A program made the translations under genes and the position numbers. Below, in pieces: positions 24,534 to 34,100 of a DNA stretch of 37,135 bases. The DNA comes from Actinomycetota bacterium (GTDB taxonomy: Bacteria; Actinomycetota; CADDZG01; JAHWKV01), in the NCBI GenBank assembly GCA_019347715.1, contig JAHWKU010000018.1:1-37135 (forward strand). Direction: 5' to 3'. The stretch's first letter is position 1, and every line of letters begins with the position of its first letter. The notes beneath the pieces were generated by a model, which did not search any database, was not told where the DNA came from, and saw only the letters and a list, made by a program, of their open reading frames with translations.

Positions 24534-25469
24534 TCAGGCATTTGCCACCGACCACTTCGCGCCAGACCAGAGCATCGACAACGACATGAGGTGGGGGAGT
24601 TCGTCCTTCGGGTCGACCGAGACCACGATGGCATCGAGAGTTCCCCGGAGCTCGTCGACAAGCTCTTTCCCGTACCGTTTCCACCACTCCTTCTCGATGG
24701 CGACGAGCGTCGGCAGATAGGCGTCACGGAGCTTCTTGCTGTTGGCTGTCAGCTTCACGGTCTGCGCATCGCGCGACAACGTCGCGAACCGGTGATGAAC
24801 CATCGTCCCGAGCCAGCGGGTGTCGGGGAGCTCCGAGACGGCTATCCCCTTGTCGGGTACGAATCGGAGGACGTTCGCGGCGAACTGCAGCGGACCGGCG
24901 CGGCCGTCGTACTCCATCGCCACCTCGACCAACGCCTGGGAAAGGAGCGATGTGAGCGACTGGCGCGTCGTGGTGGTAACTGCCGCTCGAGGCACGGGCT
25001 TCCAATCCTGGCCGGGGCCACCGTTGATGCGTGGGTCGGAAGGGCCGTACTGCGTCGGGAAATCGGGATGCAGTAGGTCGAACTGTGACACCAGAAGCTC
25101 CAGCGGGCGACGTAACGAGTTCATGCGCGCAGCTCCGAACCGCCTGCGCCACCGCCGCTCCGCGTCCACTTGCAGCCCTGGCCACAACTCTGAGGCGGCG
25201 CGCCCAAGGGGCGTCAGGCGTATCCGCTTGGATTCAATCGCGATGTGCCCGGCTCGCTCCAGAGGCTTGAGCACCGGTGGCAGCGCCCGCTTCGAGAGTC
25301 GGGCCAGCCGCGGGAGGTCGCGCTGGTCGACCCCGTCTTCGTTCAAGTGCTGGAGAACGTTCGCCCAGACTGCTAGCGGTGGCACCCCGTCGGCCCGGGC
25401 GGCGTCCAGATCTCGGCTAAACGTGTCGAGGGTCTTGGACAGCAGGACTGATAATGGAGGCTCGTCCAT
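24534..25469 (-). CDS. Winged-helix domain protein with C-terminal DinB-like region
   Basis: 311 residues. The first 90 contain a winged helix: VLQHLNEDGVDQRDLPRLAR, recognition helix SKRALPPVLKPLERAGHI and wing AIESKRIRLTPLGRAA. The remainder is two similar helical parts, ending with LRDAYLPTLVAIEKEWWKRY and a short strand region, which I do not recognise with confidence. No membrane segment. The ATG at 25469 has TAAGAT 6 bases upstream and no ribosome site, so it is probably leaderless. It is the first gene of a two-gene operon with the degenerate phosphotransferase, suggesting a ligand-sensing regulator with a pseudokinase partner (inference). Confidence 0.78.
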   Translation of the reverse strand: MDEPPLSVLLSKTLDTFSRDLDAARADGVPPLAVWANVLQHLNEDGVDQRDLPRLARLSKRALPPVLKPLERAGHIAIESKRIRLTPLGRAASELWPGLQVDAERRWRRRFGAARMNSLRRPLELLVSQFDLLHPDFPTQYGPSDPRINGGPGQDWKPVPRAAVTTTTRQSLTSLLSQALVEVAMEYDGRAGPLQFAANVLRFVPDKGIAVSELPDTRWLGTMVHHRFATLSRDAQTVKLTANSKKLRDAYLPTLVAIEKEWWKRYGKELVDELRGTLDAIVVSVDPKDELPHLMSLSMLWSGAKWSVANA

Positions 25470-25475
25470 ACGCGG

Positions 25476-25481
25476 ATCTTA
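25476..25481 (-). promoter_or_regulatory. Candidate leaderless -10 for the winged-helix gene
   Basis: TAAGAT on the minus strand, 6 bases before ATG 25469. Confidence 0.45.
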
Positions 25482-25524
25482 CTGTCGAGATATCAGATCG
25501 AAATGAGGTTCGCTAGTTCCCCAA

Positions 25525-26874
25525 TCACTGGAAGGCGAATATCGGGGGAAGCAGGGTGACGACCGTCGCTGTCCAAAGGGCAAAGATGAGGAGGTAGGAA
25601 GTCTGCCATCGCTCGAGGTGGTGAAAGCCGACCTGGCCCCGGAGGAAGCGAATCGAGAGCCAGGCTGCCCCGGCCAGATTCACAAGGAGAACGAGGTTGA
25701 GGCCCAGCGCGGCCACGCGGTTAGGGGTGAACCCGAGATCGCCGATCCTGGCCACCATCGCGCCGAGCACCATGACGTCGAGCACGAGTGCGCTAGCGAC
25801 GGCGATCAGTTGGATGCGGTCCATCAGCCGGGCGGGTCTGGAGGGATCCCGTGCCGATATCGCGTAAAGCACAAGCCCCAGCACGACCACCATCAGGGCG
25901 TCAAAGACGCTGAGCAGTTCCCGATCGAACGCTCCCGCGGCCCCGGACACCGCATAGGTAACCGCCGAGACGGTGAGCATCACTGCAAACAAGGGAGTGA
26001 AGAGCATCGTGAGTACCGGCGCCATGTTTTCCACCACATGTTGCTTGGACTCAACGAGCCACGCCGCCACGATCACGGCACCCGTGGCCCCCGACGGAAG
26101 CACCCACTCGATGACCCTCTCGCCAAGGTTCGGGTCGATGGGCTCGAGGATCAGCGCGGTTAGCGCCATCAGCACTCCGCCACCGAGCGCGATAAGCACG
26201 TAGTAGATGACCCACTCGCCCGTGAACCGAACAAAGTCCATGCGGCGTTCGTGGGAACGGATCGTGCCGGACATGTACGGGTATGCCACCGCGAACCACA
26301 GAACGACCGGAAGATGGAGCGCGACGAGGATCTCAGTGTGGGAGGCCACACGGTACGGGTAGAGGTTGATTACGAGCGCAAGAAACAGGAAGGGCGCTGC
26401 AGTAAGCGCCCACCCGCGCATGTCGAGCCGCCGACGGCGGGCGAAATACCCCGCGAGGAACGGCAACACGAACAGACCGAGGTTCCGGAACAGCCACATC
26501 GACTCCTCTTCGGGAAACCCGGCGGCGAGGCGAGCTCCCTGCATCACAACACCCGCCGCCAAGGCGAATCCGAACGCCTCGAACCATCCGCTGGACGTGC
26601 GCGGTTGCTCAGTCTCGCCGCTGAGGACAAGCTGCTTCCACAGCCTGCCACTGTGCTCTCGAGCAAACTCCCGGGACAGGGCGTCGAGATCGCCCATGCG
26701 TTTCACGGCAACGAGGAACGCTTCGTCCGGTGAAAGGCCGGCCTCCGTCAGGTCGGTGATTCGGTCCCGAAGATGAACTTCTAGTTCATCGACGTCGCGA
26801 CCGTCGACGGCCGGAGCTTTCGCGACATATGCGCGCCATTCGGCGATCTGTGACTCAACGCTATCCATCGTCAT
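25525..26874 (-). CDS. Polytopic membrane protein with permease-prefix N-terminal domain
   Basis: 449 residues. The N-terminal helical domain (about 1-80; MDSVESQIAEWRAYVAK, VDELEVHLRDRITDLTEAGL, EAFLVAVKRMGD) is the permease-prefix type, usually found with PadR-controlled membrane proteins. About ten hydrophobic segments follow to the C-terminus, with no ABC ATPase or transporter signature. The ATG overlaps the PadR stop by 4 bases, so it is translated with it. The PadR protein presumably controls its expression. The transported substrate, if any, is unknown. Confidence 0.85.
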   Translation of the reverse strand: MTMDSVESQIAEWRAYVAKAPAVDGRDVDELEVHLRDRITDLTEAGLSPDEAFLVAVKRMGDLDALSREFAREHSGRLWKQLVLSGETEQPRTSSGWFEAFGFALAAGVVMQGARLAAGFPEEESMWLFRNLGLFVLPFLAGYFARRRRLDMRGWALTAAPFLFLALVINLYPYRVASHTEILVALHLPVVLWFAVAYPYMSGTIRSHERRMDFVRFTGEWVIYYVLIALGGGVLMALTALILEPIDPNLGERVIEWVLPSGATGAVIVAAWLVESKQHVVENMAPVLTMLFTPLFAVMLTVSAVTYAVSGAAGAFDRELLSVFDALMVVVLGLVLYAISARDPSRPARLMDRIQLIAVASALVLDVMVLGAMVARIGDLGFTPNRVAALGLNLVLLVNLAGAAWLSIRFLRGQVGFHHLERWQTSYLLIFALWTATVVTLLPPIFAFQ

Positions 26875-27230
26875 GCTTCACCGAGCGCCATCAACAGCCC
26901 GCTGGGGCCCCTCATAACGTCACTCAATGCCTGCGTGACGGTCCTCCACTGTCGTTGCTGCTCCTCTAGCGCAGCTCGCCCCTCCTTTGTAATCGCGTAG
27001 TACCTGCGACGGCGCCCTTCGGGTGGGACGCGCCATTCCGTTGTCACGTATCCAAGCCGACGAAGGCGATGGAGCAGCGGATAGAGCATTCCGTCGGTCC
27101 ACTCGAGTTCGCCACCGGAAAGCTCACGCACTCGCTTCAAGATTGCATAGCCGTAGCTCTCCTCCTCGGCCAGGATCGCGAGCACCAGCGGCGTTGCCGA
27201 TGCCGCTACCAGATCCTTGTCGATGTGCAC
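26871..27230 (-). CDS. PadR-family transcriptional regulator
   Basis: 119 residues from GTG 27230, preceded by AGGAGGT at ideal distance; the longer frame from 27263 passes through the promoter. The winged helix is typical: LVLAILAEEESYGYAILKRV, recognition region GMLYPLLHRLRRLGYV, wing TEWRVPPEGRRRRYYAITKEG, then a C-terminal dimerisation helix. PadR proteins repress membrane-export or stress genes and their own operon. Here a dyad over the promoter (27255-27281) is a fitting operator. Confidence 0.93.
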   Translation of the reverse strand: MHIDKDLVAASATPLVLAILAEEESYGYAILKRVRELSGGELEWTDGMLYPLLHRLRRLGYVTTEWRVPPEGRRRRYYAITKEGRAALEEQQRQWRTVTQALSDVMRGPSGLLMALGEA

Positions 27231-27254
27231 GGCTACCTCCTGACACCTTGGAGC

Positions 27255-27281
27255 ATTATACATAGAACACCAAGGTATGTA
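27255..27281 (-). promoter_or_regulatory. PadR operon promoter with operator dyad
   Basis: On the minus strand TATAAT (27260-27255) is a perfect -10 with a weak AGTACA -35 at 17 bp. The dyad TACATA (27259-27264) - 11 bases - TATGTA (27276-27281) overlaps both boxes. A second inverted pair, ACCTTGG (27245-27251) and CCAAGGT (27270-27276), also flanks the -10. Confidence 0.6.
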
Positions 27282-27311
27282 CTCCTGTCAGTGACGGAGC
27301 TTCGGGTTCAC

Positions 27312-27317
27312 TAAACT
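27312..27317 (+). promoter_or_regulatory. Candidate leaderless -10 for the DUF4242-cyclase gene
   Basis: TAAACT, 6 bases before ATG 27324, with no ribosome site. Confidence 0.4.
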
Positions 27318-27323
27318 CAGATC

Positions 27324-28134
27324 ATGCCGCTGTACATGGATCGTCATGATGTTCCTGACGCCACCGCACAGGACGTCGCGGCTGCCCACATGCAGGACGT
27401 GGAAATTCAGGACAAGTACGGCGTTAAATACATTACATACTGGTTCGATCCCGACGCCGACACGGCATTCTGTCTCGTTGATGCCCCTAGCAAAGAGGCT
27501 GCAGAGACGGTGCACCGCGAAGCCCACGGGCTTGTAGCAAGCCGTATCATCGAAGTCGATCCTCGCAGGGTCACAAACTTCTTAGGAAAGATCGAAGAAC
27601 CCGAGCCGGGTGAGTCGATAGCCAACAGCGGACTGCGCGCAATTCTTTTCACGGACATGGAGGGTTCTACAAACCTTACTCAGCAGCTAGGTGACGAGAA
27701 AGCGATGGAGATCCTGCGTCTGCATGACTCAGTCGTTCGGAAGGAGTTGCAGGCTGCTGGGACATGAAGTGAAGCACACTGGAGACGGAATAATGGCTGC
27801 CTTTCATTCGGTAGTCGGAGCAGCTCGATGCTCGGTCGAGATCCAACGGCGACTGGAACGCGAATCCTCCGATCTGCCCTACCCCGCTCGAGTGCGCCTC
27901 GGAATGACTGCCGGCGAGCCGGTAACTGAGAACGAAGATCTATTTGGTTCAGCCGTTCAGCTGGCTTCCCGTATATGCGGGGCATCGGAACCCGGTGGAA
28001 TTCTGGCTTCGAATGTAGTTCGCGAGCTCTCCTTGGGAAAGGGTCTCAATTGGAAAGATATTGGCCCGGTAGAGCTCAAAGGGTTCGACGAACCGATAAA
28101 TCTCTACGAATTGCTCTGGCGTCAAAGCAACTGA
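27324..28134 (+). pseudogene. DUF4242-class III adenylate cyclase fusion, broken by a +1 frameshift
   Basis: The first frame (27324-27767) encodes a DUF4242 domain (about 1-87; MPLYMDRHDVPDATAQDV, SCO4226-like) and the start of a cyclase domain (AILFTDMEGST with the metal Asp, down to QAAG). It then hits TGA. The second frame, offset by one base, carries on exactly where the first stops (GHEVKHTGDGIMAAF with the second metal Asp) to the end at 28134. Removing one G from GGG at 27759-27761 restores a single protein of about 269 residues. The usual catalytic Asn of V-N-x-A-x-R is Gln (VQLASR). It may be a true pseudogene, a sequencing error or programmed slippage; a single-base error in a G run is most likely. 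Confidence 0.8.
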
Positions 28135-28175
28135 CTCGAGAGCACATGGAATGGCAACGACGCTGCTGCTTAAGC

Positions 28176-28181
28176 TAACCT
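28176..28181 (+). promoter_or_regulatory. Candidate leaderless -10 for tldD
   Basis: TAACCT, 7 bases before GTG 28189, no ribosome site. Confidence 0.4.
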
Positions 28182-28188
28182 CTCGCCC

Positions 28189-29688
28189 GTGCGACAAGGC
28201 GACATCGATCCCGAATTCCTCTCACTGGGCCTGGAGAAACTTGCCGATGCGGGCCTCTCGCGGGCTAAGAACCTTGGAGCAACTCATGCCGAGTTCCGAG
28301 TCGAACGCCGAAAGTCTCAAGTCATTGCGGCAAGAGATCGCAACCTCGAAAGAATGCAAAACGTCGATCAAGTTGGGTTTGGGTTACGGGTCATATTCGA
28401 CGGTGGTTGGGGGTTTGCTTCGGACATCGATCTATCACCCGAGTCAGCGCGCATCGCAGCAGAAAACGCTGTAGCAGTCGCCAAACAGTTCAGGACCCTC
28501 AACTCCGAGCCTGTCGAACTAGTTCCGGAGCCCGTTTATGACGACATTCACATCTCCTCATACGACACCAATCCGTTTGAGGTCGATGACTCAACCAAGA
28601 TCGACCATCTTCTTTCACTGAATGAAAAGGTACTGTCCAGCAGCAAAATCGACTTCGTAGACAGTGCCATCCTCCAAGTGCAGGAGAACAAGTTCTTCGC
28701 CACTCTGGACGGGTCGCGAATAACCCAGCAGAGAATAAGAGTGAACTCGGACTTCACCGCAACGAAAGTCGACAAATCCTCCGGCGCCTTTGAGACGATG
28801 AGTTCGACCTCTCCCCCTTTGGGCAAAGGTTGGGAGGGCATCACAAACGGCCACGATTACTTTTTGGACGCCGAGCGAATTCCTGAGCTTCTGGAGGAAA
28901 AAATCAAAGCGAAGTCAGTGGAGCCCGGCCGATACGACCTGGTGATCCACCCATCGAATTTGTGGCTCACGATTCATGAGTCCATCGGTCACTCGACCGA
29001 GCTAGATCGCGCTCTGGGGTACGAGGCTACGCTTGCAGGAACTTCATTCGCCACAATCGACAAGTTGGGCAAGCTCCAAATCGGCTCGGAGGTTATGCAC
29101 GTAACGGGCGACCGAGTCGTGGAACATGGACTTTCAACGGTCGGTTACGACGACGAGGGAGTTAAAGCTCAGCAGTGGGACATCATCAGAGATGGAGTCT
29201 TGGTCGGCTATCAGTTGAACAGGCAGATGGCCTCCAAGATCGGACAGGAACGATCAAACGGATGCGCATACGCCGACAGTCCTTCGAACGTCCCAATCCA
29301 GCGAATGCCTAACGTCACCCTGCAGCCCAGCCCGAAAGCAACGTCTCTCGAAGATCTGATCGGAGGTGTTGAGCGCGGCATCTACATAGTCGGAAACAAG
29401 AGCTGGTCGATAGACCAGCAACGTTACAACTTCCAATTTTCGGGCCAGCAATTCTGGGAGATCAAAGGCGGAAAGTTAGTAAGCCAACTGAACGATGTGG
29501 CTTATCAGGGAAACACGATCGAATTCTGGAACTCGATGGAAGCAGTGGGCGGCAAGGACACCTTCATCCTCTTCGGAACATTCCAGTGTGGTAAAGGACT
29601 TCCCGGTCAAGTTGCCCCTGCAAGCCACGGCTGCCCCGCAGGATTGTTCCGGTCGGTGAACGTCCTCAACTCTGCCCAGGAGGGCTAA
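28189..29688 (+). CDS. tldD: TldD-family metalloprotease
   Basis: 499 residues. The TldD/PmbA fold carries the zinc site HESIGH (263-268) with downstream glutamate in STELDRALGYEA. The N-terminal half contains the substrate-groove repeats (LGATHAEFRVERR, QVGFGLRVIFDGGWGF), and the C-terminus ends with the conserved GKGLPGQVAPASHGCP. TldD is the catalytic subunit of the TldD/E heterodimer, a protease of unfolded peptides also used in maturing ribosomal peptides. The partner gene follows after 3 bp. I saw no short precursor peptide gene beside it. Confidence 0.95.
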   Translation: MRQGDIDPEFLSLGLEKLADAGLSRAKNLGATHAEFRVERRKSQVIAARDRNLERMQNVDQVGFGLRVIFDGGWGFASDIDLSPESARIAAENAVAVAKQFRTLNSEPVELVPEPVYDDIHISSYDTNPFEVDDSTKIDHLLSLNEKVLSSSKIDFVDSAILQVQENKFFATLDGSRITQQRIRVNSDFTATKVDKSSGAFETMSSTSPPLGKGWEGITNGHDYFLDAERIPELLEEKIKAKSVEPGRYDLVIHPSNLWLTIHESIGHSTELDRALGYEATLAGTSFATIDKLGKLQIGSEVMHVTGDRVVEHGLSTVGYDDEGVKAQQWDIIRDGVLVGYQLNRQMASKIGQERSNGCAYADSPSNVPIQRMPNVTLQPSPKATSLEDLIGGVERGIYIVGNKSWSIDQQRYNFQFSGQQFWEIKGGKLVSQLNDVAYQGNTIEFWNSMEAVGGKDTFILFGTFQCGKGLPGQVAPASHGCPAGLFRSVNVLNSAQEG

Positions 29689-29691
29689 TCG

Positions 29692-31032
29692 GTGAACATT
29701 CAGGAGAAGATCGAAGAGATCCTGAAGCTTTCGAAGGCCGACGAAGTGGTCGTGCTGGCCAGCGAGTCATCGAGCGCAAACCTTCGGTGGGCAAACAACA
29801 CGTCGACCACGAACGGACTGCAGAAAGGAACCAGGCTCTCGATAGTCTCGATCATCGATGGAGCAGTTGGATCGATAAATGCCACCTACTTCCCCAGTGA
29901 CTCATTAGAAAAGCTGGTCCGCGACTCCGAGGCTGCCTGCGAGGGCACACCGAAAGCTCCCGACTACTTGCCGCTGCCGGAAGGTAGAAGCTCTGGGAGT
30001 TGGGAAGAAGCCTCGGAGTCCATTGATCTAGATCGCTTCGAAGGTCTCGTCACAGATCTGGCAGCGACGTTCAAGAAAGCGCGCTCCGACGAACTCCTCT
30101 TTTTCGGGTATGCATCGGAATCCTCGATTACGGATTGGGTCGCAACTTCCAAAGGGTTCCGCGGGCGCCACTCGACCTTGGATGCCGGCCTTTCGATGAC
30201 TCTCAAGACTCCTGATTTCAAAGTTTCGCAGGCGCATACGAAACAGCTTGGATCGATGGACGAAGCCAAAGTCGAAGACATGCACGAGCGTTTGATGAAG
30301 AGATTCGAATGGTCCGCGAACCAGCTTGCTGTCGGACCCGGTCACTATCCGGTGATATTGGAACCACAGGCTGTCGGAGATATCCTGTATTACCTCTACT
30401 CCCAGCTTGGTCTCCGAGGCGCGGAGGAAGGACGCACCGCCTTTAGCAAGTCTGGAGGCGGTTCGAAGATCGGCGAGAAGATGTTCCCCGAGTTCATCAA
30501 CCTGGTCTCCGACCCGGCCGCACCTGGTTTGGAGACGCCTCCTTTTGCCGCATCTGCATCTCCAGGCGCTCGCTCCTCGGTGTTCGACAGCGGATATCCA
30601 GTTGCAAGGACAGAATGGGTGAAGTCTGGAACCCTTGAAAACTTAATCGCCTCGCGCTTTTGGGCCGAGAAGTTCGGGCGAAAGTCTGCGCCCGAGATTG
30701 GCAACCTCGTCCTGGAGGGTGACGAAAGCAAGTCGCTCGAAGATCTGATCTCTTCAACCGACAGGGCCTTGCTCGTTACGCGTTTCTGGTACACGAGAAT
30801 GCTCGACCCTCAAACATTGCTGCTCACCGGACTCACTCGTGACGGCGTGTTCTCGATCGAAGATGGAAAGGTAAGGGGCGCGGTCAACAACTTCCGTTAC
30901 AACATGTCTCCGTTGAAAGTTCTCGCCCAGACCGACGAATTGGGCGCCACCGCAAGAGCCTTCGGACGCAGCCGAGTCCCTCACCTTCGCGTGAACGACT
31001 TCCACATGAGCTCGGTTAGCGAGGCCAGCTGA
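29692..31032 (+). CDS. tldE: TldE/PmbA-family subunit
   Basis: 446 residues from GTG 29692, with AGGAGGG in the end of tldD as its ribosome site. The family pattern is seen: SSANLRWANNTSTTNGLQKG, GFRGRHSTLDAGLSM, LILEPQAVGDIL-type segment (YPVILEPQAVGDILYY), GETDE-like core and a C-terminal GxxRDGVFxIEDGKVRG. As expected for the E subunit, the HExxH zinc motif is absent. It forms the heterodimer with TldD and shapes its active cleft. Both genes read as one operon. Confidence 0.93.
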   Translation: MNIQEKIEEILKLSKADEVVVLASESSSANLRWANNTSTTNGLQKGTRLSIVSIIDGAVGSINATYFPSDSLEKLVRDSEAACEGTPKAPDYLPLPEGRSSGSWEEASESIDLDRFEGLVTDLAATFKKARSDELLFFGYASESSITDWVATSKGFRGRHSTLDAGLSMTLKTPDFKVSQAHTKQLGSMDEAKVEDMHERLMKRFEWSANQLAVGPGHYPVILEPQAVGDILYYLYSQLGLRGAEEGRTAFSKSGGGSKIGEKMFPEFINLVSDPAAPGLETPPFAASASPGARSSVFDSGYPVARTEWVKSGTLENLIASRFWAEKFGRKSAPEIGNLVLEGDESKSLEDLISSTDRALLVTRFWYTRMLDPQTLLLTGLTRDGVFSIEDGKVRGAVNNFRYNMSPLKVLAQTDELGATARAFGRSRVPHLRVNDFHMSSVSEAS

Positions 31033-31046
31033 CTCCGGGTTGAGAG

Positions 31047-31062
31047 TCCCCTCTTCGGGGGA
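31047..31062 (+). terminator. Possible terminator hairpin after tldE
   Basis: TCCCC-TCTTC-GGGGGA forms a 5-bp GC stem 15 bases after the tldE stop, in the 114-bp gap between convergent genes. No T-run follows, so an intrinsic terminator is only a weak call. Confidence 0.3.
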
Positions 31063-31146
31063 GCCCGAGCACCGGCATGCTCGCCCCACGTAGCTATCCT
31101 CCCCGTTTCGGTTTCTGAGTCTAGAAAGCCAGCGAGTAGGAGCTGG

Positions 31147-34100
31147 TCATAAGGTCTCGCGAAGTACTTGAGATTGAGCCACGATTGGCGCACCGAGTCC
31201 CATTTCGCTAGCTTCGTTAAGGGAGTGATCCAACAACTCGCGCGCACGATCTAAATCGGCCGGCGATCCCCTTTGCAAAAGAGTACGAGCCAGCCTCATG
31301 CGATTGATAACGTGAAACGGCCGCATCCGCCACCGTAAAAGGAGATCCGCCGCCGATTCGTAATGGTGAATTGCTGCATCGAACCGGCCCAGCAATTCTG
31401 CGCACTTCCCAAGTACATCATCCACGGTGTCGGCGACATACACGAGTGCGGTGCCGGCGACAGGAACGATGCGGCCGGCAAATGGCTGAGCCCGCTCGTA
31501 GACCTCCGAGGCGGCTTCCTTATCGCCGAGAACCTCAGCCATCTCCGACGCCGCTGCGATTGCCATCAGCGTCCCCCAGTGATCGCCAAGTGAACGGATA
31601 GCCTCGAGGGCACCTTCTGCCCAAGTTGTTCGCGCTTCTTCGAGCCGGTTTAGGTTCCAAAGCGTGAAGGATCTGACGGAAGCCCACCAAGGAACCGAAG
31701 CCATGAAACCCAGACTTATGTCAATCGAAACTTGGTCAATCCGCTCTACTTGTCCGCGCGCCATCTCAAGCTGGATTCGCTGCCCTGCGGTGGCCATGGT
31801 GGCCGTTACGCGTCCCTGCAGCCGGGCTAATTCCATCAATGGCGTCAGGATCTCGTCGGCCTCTTCGAAGCGTCCTTCTCGAAGTGCAATGCCAACGCGG
31901 AAGAACCGGCTGAGGTACTGCTGATAAAAAGGTTGCCGATACTCCTCAGAGAGCCTGAAGAACTCGTCGAAGTCGCGGTCCGCCGCCTCGAGGTCGGCGC
32001 TCTCGACAAGTTCTACGATTTTGAAAGTGCGCGCCCGCATCTCCAGATAGTTGTCACCCACCTCACGAGCTAAAGTCACCGCCTCCGATGTGATCAGGTC
32101 TCGTTCGTTCAGTCGCGCTGGTCCAGAGATGGCATGGCGACGTGCGACCAGGGCATAGGCCAAGGTGCGAGGATCGGCTCCCTTGCGGGCTAGCTCAACT
32201 GCACGCAAACTATGGGCCTCGAGCTCGGCCGGATCGCCGCTGAAAAGGTCCATGGCAAGCCGCCCCTCGAGAAGGGGCACTAGAGGATGTTCCTCGGAAA
32301 GTCCCGCAATCCCTTCACGCAATAACGCGACTAGTTCTTCTTGAACTACACCGATGTCAATCCAGAGGCCGCCATAGGCCAGGGCAGCTCGTGCGAGCCG
32401 TTCGGGCCACACTTCGCGCCTGGCAATTTCAGCTGCACTAAGAGCGTACTGGCGCCCGGCGGACAAATTTGCCGTGAACAGATGGCCCTCGGCGCAGGCA
32501 ATCAGTGTCTCGCACAAGATAAGACTGTCAGGCTGCGGCAGGGATTCAAGCAACTGAAGAGCGCGCTCGAAATGCGCGATCGCCTCTTCATAAGCAAACT
32601 GGTCAATGGCTCGACTGCCGGCTCTCACCGCGTAGTCGATGGCTTTATCCTCGGCTCCACCTATCGAGGCCTCGAAAAAATGATGCGCCAACTCGGACAA
32701 GTAAGGACCAGGATCCGACGCGAACAGATCCTCCAACGCCTCCCCCACGCGCCGGTGGAGACGAACTCGCCGGTTCGTCGAAAGCTCCTCGTAAAGGGTC
32801 TCTCTCACAAGAGCGTGAGAAAAGGAGTAGAGGCCCATAACGTTCGAGACCTCCTCGATTACCCCGCCCGCCCGAACCGCCTCATCAAGTAAATCCGCGA
32901 GAGCGTCCTCATTGATACCGCTAACTCGTGCGAGCACGGCTAGATCGAAGTCGCGTCCAATCACCGACCCAACCGATAACACTTCCCCGCATCCTTCACT
33001 GAGCCGATTCAGCCTGCGGCCGATGACCTCGCGAACGCTTTCGGGAAGGCCAACCTCTTCGATAGGGCGCGTCGATGACCAACGCCCATCTTGTTCGAGA
33101 ATCGCGCCCGCCTCTACAAGATGGCGCATGATTTCTCGGACGAAGAACGGATTCCCTTCGGTCTCACGATGGAGAGCAGATGCCAAGTCTCTGCCGGACT
33201 TGTCCAACGTCTGGCCGGCGCGTCGTTCCATGTAGTCGAGAACTCCGTCCTCGGTAAGGCCGCGCAGGACCACCCTCTCGACCACTTCCTCGCGTCTTAA
33301 GTCTGCCAGAGTCTCTGCAAACGGATGCCTGCGATCGAGCTCGACGTCGCGATAGGTTCCCAACAGGAAGGGGCCCTCTGGGGCGCGGGCGAGGTGACGC
33401 AGGAGCATCAAGGTCGGTTTATCCGCCCAATGGAGATCGTCGAGGACAAGGACGAGAGGCGAGGCATCCTGGGGCGAAGCCAAGGTTTCCCGAATCGTTT
33501 CGAACAGCCGGTAGCGATCTGCTTCAGCATCGCCTTGGAGGCCCTCCCGTGTTGGCGCAAGCCCCGGCACCAGCCTGGACAATTCATCCCCACCGTCCCG
33601 AAGCACTTCCGGTACATGCCTGATCAGATGTTCCAAAGCCTCGGCGAATGGCTGGAAAGGCACCATGAGGTCTTCTCCGCACCTGCCATACAGCACAGTC
33701 GCCCCCTTGCTATGTGCTTCGCGCGCGAAGTCGTATGCCAGGCTGGTTTTGCCGATGCCCGGCTCCCCCGCTATGAGTACAAGTGATCGGTTACCTTCGC
33801 GCGCCCGCATGAATGCCTTACGAAGTGTTCCTCGCTCCTTTTCTCGACCAACCAGAAGGGTCTGATCGGTCACGATGGGGACAGGTAGAGGAACCCCCTG
33901 AGAAAAAGGTTCCCAGCTGACGGCACATGCCGGGACTGGATCGTCAATGCCCTTTAGAGCCAATGAGCCGACAGATTTGAAAGTGAAACTGCCACGCGAC
34001 CCGACCAGCGCGCGCACAACGTCCGAGACCAAAATCTCTCCCGGCTCGGCATCGTCACACAACCGCTTGGCGATCACGACGGGGATGCCGAAGTAGTCGC

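Noticed and set aside
27765..27800. Selenocysteine at the TGA of the DUF4242-cyclase gene
   Set aside because: Reading through in the same frame gives no cyclase sequence; the match continues in the +1 frame, so it is a frameshift.
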